Positions 8,212 to 17,173 are shown, counted from the stretch's first letter. The stretch: 64,000 nucleotides of DNA from Bradyrhizobium sp. OK095 (GCF_900109945.1 NZ_FOBX01000015.1:110105-174104), one strand, 5' to 3'. Program-made: numbers and translations. The notes: generated by a model not told the origin, from the sequence alone.

Positions 8212-8490
8212 ATGCGCTTGCCGATTTTGACTCTCACCGCGATTGCCACGCTGTTTGTCGCGGCAGACGCCAGCGCCCAGACCTATGATCCGCGCTACCC
8301 GGTGTGCATGCACGTCTATTCGCCGGGCGGCTGGGGCGGTGGTGGCGACTATTACGACTGCTCTTTCACCTCGATCCCGCAGTGCCACGCCACGGCTTCG
8401 GGCCGCTCCGCGAGCTGCGACGTCAATCCGTATTACGCCTTCGACGAACCGCCGCCGCCCCCGCGCAAGCGTCACAAGAAAGTGCAGTAG
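8212..8490 (+). CDS. DUF3551 small exported protein, first of a tandem pair
   Basis: 92 residues: a signal peptide (MRLPILTLTAIATLFVAADASAQ), then a short mature domain with TYDPRYPVCMHVYSP, DCSFTSIPQCHATASGRSASCDVNPYY and a proline/lysine-rich tail. Four cysteines (PVC, DC, QC, SC) could make two disulfides. The pattern is DUF3551, a small family abundant in Bradyrhizobium with no known function. The next gene is a close paralogue 33 bases downstream. Confidence 0.85.
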   Translation: MRLPILTLTAIATLFVAADASAQTYDPRYPVCMHVYSPGGWGGGGDYYDCSFTSIPQCHATASGRSASCDVNPYYAFDEPPPPPRKRHKKVQ

Positions 8491-8523
8491 CGCTTCCAGA
8501 TGCGTCGTCCCGGAGCATTTTTC

Positions 8524-8793
8524 ATGCGTCGCTCATTCGGCCTGATCGCAGCTGCCGGTGCATTGCTCGCCGCAACGCCGTTGCACGCGCAGACCTTTGA
8601 CCCCCGCTATCCCGTCTGCATGCACGTCTATTCCGGTTCCAGCGGCGGCGGCGGGGAGTGGTACGACTGCTCCTTCACGTCACTGCCGCAGTGCCACGCC
8701 ACCGCGACAGGACGGGCCGCGAGCTGCGATCTCAATCCGTATTATCCGGTGAACGTGCCGCAGCCGCGCGCGCGCCACAGGCGGGGCGGCTAG
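8524..8793 (+). CDS. DUF3551 small exported protein, second of a tandem pair
   Basis: 89 residues, paralogous to the preceding gene with the same signal peptide layout and four conserved cysteines (YPVCMHVYSG, YDCSFTSLPQCHATATGRAASCDLNPYY). ATG 8524 is preferred to 8500 because it starts the hydrophobic signal directly. The C-terminal tail is short and basic (PRARHRRGG) instead of poly-proline. Probably one transcript with its neighbour. Function unknown. Confidence 0.85.
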   Translation: MRRSFGLIAAAGALLAATPLHAQTFDPRYPVCMHVYSGSSGGGGEWYDCSFTSLPQCHATATGRAASCDLNPYYPVNVPQPRARHRRGG

Positions 8794-8806
8794 CATTCCC
8801 TGAGTC

Positions 8807-9559
8807 TCAGGATGCCTCCGCCTTTTTGACCGCCGCGTCGATCGCGAAGGTCAACTGCCAGGTCATCTTGTCCGTTGTCCAGTCGCTTGCATGCAGCCTG
8901 CTGTCATCGCCGGGATCGACCATCCGGTCGAACGAAATCCCTGCGATATCGTGCCAGCCCTGCATCAGCTCGAAGCGGCGGAAGATGTTGACGCCCTTCG
9001 CATGTGCGATCTCGCTGATCGCGTCGACCATCGCGATCGCTCGATCTTTCTTCGCCGGTGTCAGCAGTGCCGGCACATATTGCAGGTCCATCAGGATCAC
9101 GTCGATCAGTTTGGTCGCAAGCAACTGGTCGATGCCGTCACGGATGGCCTGTGTGGTCTGATCGAATGACGGAGGTTTTTGATCGGCCGATTGCCAGACC
9201 GCATTCGTGCCGACCTGCCAGATCACGAGATCCGGATTCTGGTCGAAGACGTCGTTCTGGAATCGCATGAGTTCCTTGGGAGCCTCTTCACCTCCGACGC
9301 CCCGGTTGATGACATCGACCGTGACGTTCGGGAATTGTATCCGGAGGTCCGCCAGCAGCCGTTGCGGATAGGGCGCGATGCCGCCTTCGCCCGCCGTGGT
9401 CGATGAGCCGATCGCGACCAACTTGACCTGTCTGTCCTTCAGTCGCCGGGCAAAATTGCTGAGCGGCCGTCCGAACGGTGTCGCATCGACGGGAAGATGT
9501 GAGGGGTCTAGGGCCACGGGTCGCCTCCCTGTCGCAGTCATGACAACGCCAGGTAGCAT
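8807..9559 (-). CDS. SGNH/GDSL-type hydrolase
   Basis: About 250 residues. SGNH blocks are visible: block I KLVAIGSSTTAGEG with the nucleophile serine, block II glycine near VINRGVGGEE, block III VIWQVGTNAVW with the asparagine, and block V DDSRLHASDW with the catalytic Asp and His. These enzymes are esterases, acyl- or carbohydrate-ester hydrolases. No signal peptide is seen. The ATG at 9541 is an alternative start six residues inside. It converges on the DUF3551 pair with a gap of only 13 bases. Confidence 0.85.
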   Translation of the reverse strand: MLPGVVMTATGRRPVALDPSHLPVDATPFGRPLSNFARRLKDRQVKLVAIGSSTTAGEGGIAPYPQRLLADLRIQFPNVTVDVINRGVGGEEAPKELMRFQNDVFDQNPDLVIWQVGTNAVWQSADQKPPSFDQTTQAIRDGIDQLLATKLIDVILMDLQYVPALLTPAKKDRAIAMVDAISEIAHAKGVNIFRRFELMQGWHDIAGISFDRMVDPGDDSRLHASDWTTDKMTWQLTFAIDAAVKKAEAS

Positions 9560-9603
9560 AGCCCGAGGACCCCGAGGTCGCCTAGCCTCGCGAGGCCTGG
9601 TCG

Positions 9604-10593
9604 CTATTCCTTCTTGATCCCCGACAGCTCTACCACCTTGCGCCAGCGGTCGGTTTCCGCGGTCAGCATGCTGCCGAACTGGCCGGCATTGCCGTGCAGC
9701 GGGATCGCGCCAAGCTCGGCGATTCGCGCCCTGATCTCTGCATCGGACAGTGCGGTGTCGATCTCGCGATTGAGGAGGTCGACGATCTCGCGCGCTGTGT
9801 CGTGCGGCGCGCCGACGCCGTAGAAGGACGATGTCTCATAGCCGGGAAGCGTGTCGGCAATCGGCGGCACATCGGACAAAATCTCCGAACGCTCGCGCGT
9901 GGTGACGCCGAGCGCGCGCAGCTTCCCGGCGCGCACCAGCTCGAACGACGAGGTGACGTTGTCGAACATGCCCTGGATCTGGCCGCTCATCACGTCGGTC
10001 AGGCCCGGCGCCGAGCCGCGATAGGGCACGTGGGTGAATTGCACGCCGGCCAGCGACTTGAACAATTCGCCGGACAGATGCAGCGACGTGCCGATGCCGG
10101 AGGAGGCGATCGACATCTTGCCGGGATTGGCCTTGGCGTAGGCGATGAAGTCGGCGACGGTCTTCACCGGCAAATCATTGTTGACGACCAGCACCAGCGG
10201 AATCCGCGCGACACCGGCGACCGGCGTGATGCCCTTGGCAAAATCATAAGGCAGCGCCGGATCGAACGAGGCGTTGATCGCATTCGCGGTCGAAGTCAGC
10301 AGCAGCGTGTAGCCGTCGGGCGCGGAGGTGATCACCGCCTGCGTGCCGATATTGCTGCCGGCGCCGGGCTTGTTCTCGACCACAAAAGTCTGGCCGAGCC
10401 GGTCGGACAGGCGCTGGCAGATCAGCCGTGAGAGCACGTCGGTCGCGCCGCCCGGCGCATAGGGAACCACCCATTTCACGCTGCGCGAGGGATAGGACGG
10501 GTTGCTCAGCGCGAAGGCACGTGGCGCCGCGAACGTGGCAGCGGCGCAGGCGGCGGTTTGAAGGAAATGGCGCTTTGTGATCATGATCTGCAT
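9604..10593 (-). CDS. Bug-family (tripartite tricarboxylate transporter) binding protein
   Basis: 329 residues with an N-terminal export signal (TKRHFLQTAACAAATFAAPRAFA). The mature protein starts YPSRSVKWVVPYAPGGATDVLSRLICQRL and continues with VVENKPGAGSNIGTQAVI and THVPYRGSAPGLTDVMSGQIQGMFD, the standard blocks of Bug/TctC periplasmic receptors that bind carboxylates. No membrane subunits (TctA/TctB) are adjacent, so it is an orphan receptor. Starts at 10599 (GTG) or 10584 are also possible. Confidence 0.9.
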   Translation of the reverse strand: MQIMITKRHFLQTAACAAATFAAPRAFALSNPSYPSRSVKWVVPYAPGGATDVLSRLICQRLSDRLGQTFVVENKPGAGSNIGTQAVITSAPDGYTLLLTSTANAINASFDPALPYDFAKGITPVAGVARIPLVLVVNNDLPVKTVADFIAYAKANPGKMSIASSGIGTSLHLSGELFKSLAGVQFTHVPYRGSAPGLTDVMSGQIQGMFDNVTSSFELVRAGKLRALGVTTRERSEILSDVPPIADTLPGYETSSFYGVGAPHDTAREIVDLLNREIDTALSDAEIRARIAELGAIPLHGNAGQFGSMLTAETDRWRKVVELSGIKKE

Positions 10594-10767
10594 CCCCACT
10601 GTCGCTTTGCTATCGCAGGAACGACACCGCCGCGCACGCCGATCTCTTCGGCTTGGTAAAGGATGACTAGAGTTAATCGCGGACTAACGCGGTTTTACCC
10701 TGTCTCTTAACACCTGCGCAGGGCGCGCAGGCTAAGCTTGGGGAAACAGCAGACACGTTCCGAAAGC

Positions 10768-12582
10768 ATGAACGGCATGACCACCGGCGTCATCGAGCAA
10801 CCGAAAGCCGCACGCGCGCCGTCGGCATCGAAGATATGGCTGAAGGCGATCGAGCTCACCGCACGGATCGAGACGCTGCCGGGCCGGTTGTTCGCCGACG
10901 TCGTCGACGATTGGGCGCGCCGTCAACCCGACCGCATCGCGCTGGTCACGGATGACGCAAGCCTGGATTACGAGAGCCTGTCGAAACGCACCAACCGCTA
11001 TGCGCGCTGGGCGCGTTCGGTCGGCGTCATCAAGGGCGATACCGTTGCGCTGATCATGCCGAACGGCCTCGACTATGTCGCGGCATGGCTCGGCATCAGC
11101 CGCGTCGGCGGTGTGGTCGCGCTGATCAACACAAAACTCGTCGGGCCATCGCTCGCGCATTGTCTCGACGTCGCGAGACCCCTGCACATCATCGCCGCCC
11201 ACGATCTGGCGGAGACGCTGGAGAGCGCGAAACCGTACCTGAAGACGGAAGCAAAGATCTGGATCCATGGCGATGCCCGCAGCGAGCGCGCCATCGACGT
11301 CGCGCTTGCTGCGCTCGATGACAGTCCGCTTTCGCCAGACGAGCATGGCGACGTCACCATCGACGACCGCGCGCTGCTGATCTACACCTCTGGAACGACA
11401 GGCCTGCCGAAGGCCGCCAGCATCAGCCATCGCCGCATCCTCAATTGGGGTTTTTGGTTCGCCGGCCTTGCCGGTGCCACGCCGCAGGACCGGCTCTATG
11501 ATTGCCTGCCGCTGTTCCATTCGGTCGGCGGCATCGTTGCGCCCTGCAGCATGCTCGCCGCCGGCGGCTCGGTGGTGATTGCCGAAAAATTCTCGGCCTC
11601 GCATTTCTGGCCCGACATCGTGCGGCACGACTGCACTCTGTTCCAGTATATCGGCGAACTCTGCCGCTATCTGCTGAAGGCGCCGCCGTCGGAATATGAA
11701 AACCGTCACCGGCTGCGGCTCGCCTGCGGCAACGGCCTGCGCGGCGACATCTGGGAAGATTTTCAAGGCCGCTTCGCCATTCCCCGTATCCTAGAATTCT
11801 ATGCGGCGACCGAAGGCAATTTCTCGCTGTTCAATGTCGAGGGCCAGCCCGGCGCGATCGGCCGCATCCCGCCGCTGCTCGCGCATCGCTTTCCCGCCGG
11901 GCTCGTCAAGCTCGACCCTGACAGCGGCGCGCCGCTGCGCAATGACGAGGGCTTTTGCATCGCCTGCGTGCGTGGAGAAGCCGGCGAAGCCATCGGCCGC
12001 ATCGGCACCGCCGACCAGGGTGGCGGCCGCTTCGAGGGTTATACCGACGCTGGTGAGACCGAGAAGAAAATCCTGCGCGACGTCTTTGCCAAGGGCGATG
12101 CCTGGTTCCGGACCGGCGATCTAATGCGGCGCGACGACAAGGGCTTTTTCCATTTCGTCGATCGCATCGGCGATACCTTCCGCTGGAAAGGCGAGAACGT
12201 CGCAACCTCGGAGGTCAACGACGCCGTGCGCGATTTCACCGGCGTGATCGACGCCACCACCTACGGCGTCAGCATTTTGGGCACCGACGGCCGCGCCGGC
12301 ATGAGCGCCGTCGTCGTGAATGAGGGCTTTGATATCGCCGCGCTGCCTGCGCATCTCGCACAACGTCTGCCGGTCTATGCCCGCCCGGTCTTCGTCCGCA
12401 TCTCGCGTGAGCTCGATGCGACCGAGACGTTCAAGCAGAAGAAGGGTGAGCTTGCCCGCGAGGGATTTGACCCGGCCGCGATCGGCGATCCGCTGTTCAT
12501 GCTCGACCCGAAGTCCGGAGCCTATGTCGCGCTGGACGCGGAGACGTATCCGCAGATCCTGGACGGCACGATCAGGCTGTAG
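10768..12582 (+). CDS. Long-chain acyl-CoA synthetase, FATP-like
   Basis: About 604 residues. Adenylate-forming enzyme: P-loop LLIYTSGTTGLPKAA, LPLFHSVGG, YAATEGNFSLFN (A5-like motif typical of fatty-acid-transport/very-long-chain synthetases), WFRTGDLMRRDDKGFFHFVDRIGDTFRWKGENVATSEV and a C-terminal KQKKGELAREGFDP. The reaction is acyl acid + ATP + CoA to acyl-CoA. ATG 10768 is chosen; a TTG at 10738 and an ATG at 10777 are in frame. It precedes the acyl carrier protein operon by 153 bases in the same direction, so it may supply acyl groups to it (inference). Confidence 0.88.
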   Translation: MNGMTTGVIEQPKAARAPSASKIWLKAIELTARIETLPGRLFADVVDDWARRQPDRIALVTDDASLDYESLSKRTNRYARWARSVGVIKGDTVALIMPNGLDYVAAWLGISRVGGVVALINTKLVGPSLAHCLDVARPLHIIAAHDLAETLESAKPYLKTEAKIWIHGDARSERAIDVALAALDDSPLSPDEHGDVTIDDRALLIYTSGTTGLPKAASISHRRILNWGFWFAGLAGATPQDRLYDCLPLFHSVGGIVAPCSMLAAGGSVVIAEKFSASHFWPDIVRHDCTLFQYIGELCRYLLKAPPSEYENRHRLRLACGNGLRGDIWEDFQGRFAIPRILEFYAATEGNFSLFNVEGQPGAIGRIPPLLAHRFPAGLVKLDPDSGAPLRNDEGFCIACVRGEAGEAIGRIGTADQGGGRFEGYTDAGETEKKILRDVFAKGDAWFRTGDLMRRDDKGFFHFVDRIGDTFRWKGENVATSEVNDAVRDFTGVIDATTYGVSILGTDGRAGMSAVVVNEGFDIAALPAHLAQRLPVYARPVFVRISRELDATETFKQKKGELAREGFDPAAIGDPLFMLDPKSGAYVALDAETYPQILDGTIRL

Positions 12583-12735
12583 CCAGGGCGAAATCGAGAG
12601 ATAGGTCCAATTTTATCTGAATTGTCCAAGAAGCCATTTACTTCTGTCCGGTAAACAAACGGCCATGGGGAGGCGGTCATCAAGAGCCGCCCACAAGAAA
12701 CACAATCGATTAACTAAGCATGAGGCGAGCCAGCC

Positions 12736-12981
12736 ATGTCGGTACGGTCCAAGGTCATTGAAGCGATCCAGCAGATCGCCAAAGAGCAGCACGTCACGCT
12801 TCCCGCACTCTCGGACGATCTGTCCCTGCACGAGACGGGTTTCGACTCGCTCGCCTTCGCCATTCTCGTCGCGCGTCTCGAGGACGAGACCGGCGTTGAC
12901 CCCTTTACCATTTCCGAGGACGTCGCGTTCCCCGCCACCGTAGGCGATTTCGTACGGGCCTACGAAAATGTCCCCGCGTGA
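12736..12981 (+). CDS. Acyl carrier protein (dedicated, not AcpP)
   Basis: 81 residues, acidic. The phosphopantetheine attachment motif is ETGFDSLAFA with serine 38. It differs from housekeeping AcpP (DSLD) in having DSLA. Its 3' end overlaps the start of the next gene by 14 bases, so carrier protein and adenylating enzyme are translationally coupled. It is presumably loaded by that enzyme and modified in trans by a phosphopantetheinyl transferase. Confidence 0.88.
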   Translation: MSVRSKVIEAIQQIAKEQHVTLPALSDDLSLHETGFDSLAFAILVARLEDETGVDPFTISEDVAFPATVGDFVRAYENVPA

Positions 12982-14350
12982 GATCTTTGCGCTTCGCGAC
13001 TATCTCAGCGCGGAGCTGATCGGCCGCACGCTGTCGGATGCGCATGACTGCGTGTCGCTGACGGACATCCTGTCGCAGACGGTCCTCGGGGGCCGCCTGC
13101 GCGAATTGTCTGGCCGTGCAGTGCTTCTGAAATTGTCCGATCAGCTCCGGTCAGGCCTCGCCATGATCGAGCTCGACGGCATCGCCCGTCGCATGCTGCT
13201 GTGTCCGCCTGATCTCAATCCCGCATATCTCGATGCGCTGATCGCGGATGCCGAGATCGATGCCATCGTCACCGACGAGCCGGATCGCTGGACTGATACC
13301 GGCGTATCGCTCGTCGTCACCGCCCAACTGCCGCTTCAAGCCACCGCGCCTGTTAGCACCGAGCGCGCCACCGAATGGCTGATGCTCACCTCGGGCACCT
13401 CGGGCGTACCGAAAATCGTCGGCCATACGCTGGAGGCGCTGACCGGCGCCATCGTCGCCGAAGGCCCCGCGCGCGGACCTGCGCCGGTGTGGGCGACGTT
13501 CTACGACATTCGCCGCTATGGCGGCCTCCAAATCTTCCTCCGCGCCGTCCTCTCCGGCGGCTCCATGGTGCTGTCCGATCCGCATGAGGCGCTCGGCGAT
13601 CATGTCGCGCGCCTGAACGCGCGTGGTGTCTCTCATATATCCGGCACGCCCTCGCACTGGCGCAAGCTTTTGATGAGCGGCGCGGCCGCGCAATTCGCGC
13701 CAGGCTATGTCCGTCTCTCCGGCGAGATCGCCGACCAGGCGGTGCTCGACGGTTTGAAGGCGGCGTTCCCGAACTCCTCGGTCGGCCATGCCTATGCCTC
13801 GACCGAGGCCGGCGTCGGCTTCGCGGTCAATGACGGGCTGGAAGGTTTTCCGGCGAATTATCTCGGCAACCGCAACGGCGTCGAGATGAAGGTCGTCGAT
13901 GGCTCGCTGCGCATCCGCTCGACGCGCACCGCTCACGCCTATATCGGCCGCAACGCCGCAGCGCTCACCGATGATGATGGGTTTGTCGACAGTGGCGATA
14001 TCGTCGAGCTGCGCGGCGAACGTTATTATTTCGTCGGCCGTCGCGGCGGCATCATCAATATCGGCGGGCTGAAGGTTCACCCCGAAGAGATCGAGGCGGT
14101 GATCAACCGCCATCCCGATGTGCGGATGTCGCGGGCCAAATCGCGGAAAAGCCCGATCACCGGCGGCATCGTCGTCGCCGACGTGATCCTCGCCGACGGC
14201 ACTGATCAGGCGCGGGTGAAGGAGATCCGCGACCAGATCCTGGATCAGTGCCGCGCCCAGCTCGCGTCCCACAAGGTGCCGGCGGTGATTCGCTTCGTCG
14301 AGGCGCTCGACGTCACTCCGGCCGGCAAATTGGCGCGCACCGATGCATAA
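12968..14350 (+). CDS. Class I adenylate-forming enzyme (acyl-ACP ligase candidate)
   Basis: 460 residues, shorter than typical acyl-CoA ligases. P-loop WLMLTSGTSGVPKIVGHT, a central GHAYASTEAGVGFAVNDG (A5), SGDIVELRGERYYFVGRRGGIINIGGLKVHPEEIEAVI (A7/A8), and C-terminal ALDVTPAGKLARTDA with the A10 lysine. The N-terminal subdomain is small. Overlap with the upstream carrier protein and the downstream reductase by 14 and 8 bases suggests that it activates a carboxylic acid and loads it on that carrier protein. Substrate unknown. Confidence 0.87.
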   Translation: MSPREIFALRDYLSAELIGRTLSDAHDCVSLTDILSQTVLGGRLRELSGRAVLLKLSDQLRSGLAMIELDGIARRMLLCPPDLNPAYLDALIADAEIDAIVTDEPDRWTDTGVSLVVTAQLPLQATAPVSTERATEWLMLTSGTSGVPKIVGHTLEALTGAIVAEGPARGPAPVWATFYDIRRYGGLQIFLRAVLSGGSMVLSDPHEALGDHVARLNARGVSHISGTPSHWRKLLMSGAAAQFAPGYVRLSGEIADQAVLDGLKAAFPNSSVGHAYASTEAGVGFAVNDGLEGFPANYLGNRNGVEMKVVDGSLRIRSTRTAHAYIGRNAAALTDDDGFVDSGDIVELRGERYYFVGRRGGIINIGGLKVHPEEIEAVINRHPDVRMSRAKSRKSPITGGIVVADVILADGTDQARVKEIRDQILDQCRAQLASHKVPAVIRFVEALDVTPAGKLARTDA

Positions 14351-15065
14351 TGTTCTCGTCACCGGCGGCAGCCGCGGCATTGGGCTAGCGATCGGCAAGC
14401 GGCTGGTGGATGCCGGCTATAACGTGATTGCGACGGCACGGCGCGAGAGCGACGAACTCAAGGCCGCGATCTCGGAGTCCGAGGGCCGCCTGCATTTCCG
14501 CGCCTGCGATCTTGCCGTGATCGATGCGATCCCAGCCTACGCCAAACTCGTGCGTGACGAATTTGGCCCGATCTATGGCCTCGTCAACAATGCCGGTCTC
14601 GGCACCGAAGGCCTGCTTGCGACCATGCACAATTCGGAGATCGAGGCGCTGGTGCAGCTCAACGTGCTGTCGCCGATCATCCTCACCAAATACGTCGCGC
14701 GGCAGATGATGGCGGATGGCGCCGGCCGCATCATCAACATCTCATCGATCATCGCGACCACAGGTTATAACGGCCTCTCCGTCTATGGCGCCACCAAGGC
14801 CGCCGCGACCGGCTTTACCCGCTCACTCGCGCGCGAGGTCGGCAAGCTCGGCATCACCGTGAATGCGATCTCGCCTGGATTCATCGACACCGAGCTCACG
14901 CACAATCTCTCCGACGAGAGCCGCAAGCGCATTGCCGGTCGCAGCGCGTTGCGCCGTCTTCCGGAGACCGATGACGTCGCGCGCATGGTGGAATATTTGC
15001 TGGGCGAGGGCGGTCGCAACGTGACCGGTACCGTGTTCACGATCGACGCGGGCAACACGGCGTAA
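14343..15065 (+). CDS. SDR-family ketoreductase, FabG-like
   Basis: 240 residues. Classical short-chain dehydrogenase: TGGSRGIG at residues 7-14 (NADPH loop), NNAG, the IINISSI serine, catalytic Tyr148 and Lys152 in YGATK, and the ISPGFIDTELT segment. FabG-type enzymes reduce 3-oxoacyl-ACP. It overlaps the adenylating enzyme by 8 bases and is the last gene of the carrier protein operon. No ketosynthase, dehydratase or thioesterase is next to it. Confidence 0.9.
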   Translation: MHNVLVTGGSRGIGLAIGKRLVDAGYNVIATARRESDELKAAISESEGRLHFRACDLAVIDAIPAYAKLVRDEFGPIYGLVNNAGLGTEGLLATMHNSEIEALVQLNVLSPIILTKYVARQMMADGAGRIINISSIIATTGYNGLSVYGATKAAATGFTRSLAREVGKLGITVNAISPGFIDTELTHNLSDESRKRIAGRSALRRLPETDDVARMVEYLLGEGGRNVTGTVFTIDAGNTA

Positions 15066-15191
15066 CTGGAACTCCGCCGCCACAATTGAGTTGATCCGGC
15101 TCAATGTCATTTCACCGGATTAGGTCGTAAGATGCGTCGTAATCGATTGGGATACGTCAATCGATCTGCCCCAATCGACAGGGAGCAGTCC

Positions 15192-15401
15192 ATGAGCACG
15201 CCAGACATGACCGCTTCAAATCAAGGCCGGACCGAACCGTCGCGCGCGAAGCCGGATGACGTCCGCTGCCCGCCGATGGCGCATCAAAATTCCGGCGATC
15301 ATGGTCACGAGATGTATCCGCAGCAATTCGTGCGGCTGGTCGGCTGCCACGACGCGCCTGCATCCGCGCTGCGCAAGCGTGAGGACGAGAAGCTACACTA
15401 G
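15192..15401 (+). CDS. Small hypothetical protein
   Basis: 69 residues, hydrophilic, beginning MSTPDMTASNQGRTEPSRAK with a middle CPPMAHQNSGDHGHEMYPQQFVRLVGCHD rich in histidine and holding two cysteines. GGGAG lies about ten bases before ATG 15192, which decides the start over 15132. No family recognised. The Cys/His content could bind a metal, but this is only composition. Confidence 0.5.
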   Translation: MSTPDMTASNQGRTEPSRAKPDDVRCPPMAHQNSGDHGHEMYPQQFVRLVGCHDAPASALRKREDEKLH

Positions 15402-15414
15402 CGTGTATCGGCGC

Positions 15415-15801
15415 TCACGTCCGTTGCTTTGGCAGGTCAATTCGTTGATGTGAGAATTCCGGCGGCCCGTCGGTGAGGCGGCGGATGCGGCGTTCGCGTT
15501 CGTCCGTCGGCAATGCGGGATCGAGCAGGCCCTCGATCTCGTGCACTGCAATTTCTTCGATCCGCGTGGCGTCCGATGCGGTCGTGTGCTCCGATGCCGG
15601 CGCGGTGGGGGCGATCTTCAGGCCCAGCTCGACCAGCCTGGAAATCGCATCCGAGCGGGTCAGGTGATGAGCTTCGGCCCAGGCGTCGACAGCATTGGTC
15701 AGTCGTTCCGGCATCTTCACCGCGCTGATCGGGTCAAGCCCTGTGCGCCGGCGCACCGGGCCGGTAGAGTCCTTGCTGCCGAAGTCGGACACCTCGATCA
15801 T
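15415..15801 (-). CDS. Ribbon-helix-helix-like small protein
   Basis: 128 residues. Residues 28-62, VKMPERLTNAVDAWAEAHHLTRSDAISRLVELGL, follow the ribbon-helix-helix pattern (a beta strand then two amphipathic helices) used by CopG/Arc-type DNA-binding proteins. The C-terminal half is acidic and probably unstructured. It could be a transcription regulator or an antitoxin-like protein, but no toxin partner is adjacent. It converges on the small gene at 15192 with a 13-base gap. Confidence 0.65.
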   Translation of the reverse strand: MIEVSDFGSKDSTGPVRRRTGLDPISAVKMPERLTNAVDAWAEAHHLTRSDAISRLVELGLKIAPTAPASEHTTASDATRIEEIAVHEIEGLLDPALPTDERERRIRRLTDGPPEFSHQRIDLPKQRT

Positions 15802-16018
15802 CCCGCGTAGCCCCTGGAGCCGTCCGCAATCCTAGTGGCTCTCCCGGCCGGCTCTTTGACGCCGATCAATGACGAGCTGCGGCATTGCGGCGCGGCCTCA
15901 TCTTGTTGTCCGGGCCGGTTTCGGCCAAAGATTGCAGGGGCACGCCGCCTGGCGAACCCGGATCGATCCTGCCACGTATTTCATTCGGACACCCGTCCCA
16001 ACCATTCGGCATCACCCG

Positions 16019-17173
16019 ATGACATCAGGCGAATCCTTCTACGGCAGCATTCCCGTCTTCCGCGGCTTCACCAGCCTGATGGAGCCCGCGCTCTATGCGC
16101 CGCTGCCGGACGATTGGAGCATCGGCGTCGCCGACATCGTGGATTCCACCAAGGCGATCGCGGCGCAGCGCTACAAGGCGGTCAACATGGCCGGTGCCGC
16201 CGTGATCGCGGCAGTGACGAACGCATTGGAGGGACGGGAATTCCCCTTCGTGTTCGGCGGCGACGGCGCGAGCTTTGCGGTTGCGCCGTCCGATCTCGAG
16301 TCCGCGCGCGAGGCGCTGGCCGCGACCGCGACCTGGGTGCGGGAGGATCTCGATCTCGAGATGCGCGTTGCGCTAGTGCCGGTGCGCGCCATCCGTGCGC
16401 AGGGGCTCGACGTGCGCGTCGCGCGCTTCGGTCCGTCGGCGAATCTGTCCTATGCGATGTTCTCCGGCGGCGGGCTCGCCTGGGCCGACGCCGCGATGAA
16501 GCGCGGCGAGTTCGCGGTCGCCGAGGCGCCCGACGGCACGCAGCCCGACCTCTCCGGCCTGTCCTGCCGCTTCGAGGTGATGCCGGCCGCGCGCGGCCTG
16601 ATCCTGTCGGTGCTGGTGATGCCGGCGCGCGGCGCCGACCCGCACGCTTTCCGGAAAGTCATCGAGGACATCATCCACCTCGTCGAGCGCAGCCCCGATG
16701 GTGGCCGCCCGGTGCCGCTGCAGGGGCCGCCGCTGACCTGGCCGCCGCAGGGGCTGGAGTATGAAGCCCGCACCAAGCGCGGCGGTCCGCTGGTCGTGCG
16801 CCGCGCCCGCGTGCTGGCCTACACGCTGTTCGTCTATCTGATCATGCGTTTCGATCTCAACATCGGCGGCTTCGTGCCCAACGTCTACAAGCGCCAGGTG
16901 GTCGAGAACTCGGACTTCCGCAAATATGACGACGGCCTGCGCATGATCCTCGACTGCACGCCGCAGCTCGAACGCGCCCTCAGCGATCGTCTCGCGACCG
17001 CCGCGCGCGACGGCATCGTACGCTACGGCCTTTACCCGCAGGATGCTGCGATGATGACCTGCTTCACGCCGTCGGCGCTGCGCAGCGACCACGTCCACTT
17101 CATCGATGGCGCACGAGGCGGCTATGCCTCGGCGGCGACGGCGCTGAAGGCGATGATGGCGGGGGCGAGCTAG
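16019..17173 (+). CDS. DUF3095 family protein with cyclase-like fold
   Basis: 384 residues. The N-terminal part WSIGVADIVDSTKAIAAQRYKAVNMAGAAVIAAV...FPFVFGGDGASFAV resembles nucleotide cyclase domains (metal-binding Asp, then GGDG). The rest, including GFVPNVYKRQVVENSDFRKYDDGLRMILDC, matches the DUF3095 layout. Function is not known; a signalling nucleotide role is inference. ATG 16019 (MTSGESFYG) is chosen because the upstream open frame from 15869 has no family resemblance. Confidence 0.78.
   Translation: MTSGESFYGSIPVFRGFTSLMEPALYAPLPDDWSIGVADIVDSTKAIAAQRYKAVNMAGAAVIAAVTNALEGREFPFVFGGDGASFAVAPSDLESAREALAATATWVREDLDLEMRVALVPVRAIRAQGLDVRVARFGPSANLSYAMFSGGGLAWADAAMKRGEFAVAEAPDGTQPDLSGLSCRFEVMPAARGLILSVLVMPARGADPHAFRKVIEDIIHLVERSPDGGRPVPLQGPPLTWPPQGLEYEARTKRGGPLVVRRARVLAYTLFVYLIMRFDLNIGGFVPNVYKRQVVENSDFRKYDDGLRMILDCTPQLERALSDRLATAARDGIVRYGLYPQDAAMMTCFTPSALRSDHVHFIDGARGGYASAATALKAMMAGAS

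Noticed and set aside
10738..12582. Considered as part of one operon with the acyl carrier protein genes
   Set aside because: A 153-base gap with AT-rich sequence separates them and could hold a promoter, so only a functional link is proposed.
13151..14398. 415-residue minus-strand frame over the adenylating enzyme
   Set aside because: Shadow frame; the plus-strand gene has the P-loop and A-motifs and overlaps both neighbours as an operon.
15869..16018. N-terminal extension of the DUF3095 protein
   Set aside because: Fifty residues of Arg-rich sequence without resemblance to the family; ATG 16019 starts the conserved part.
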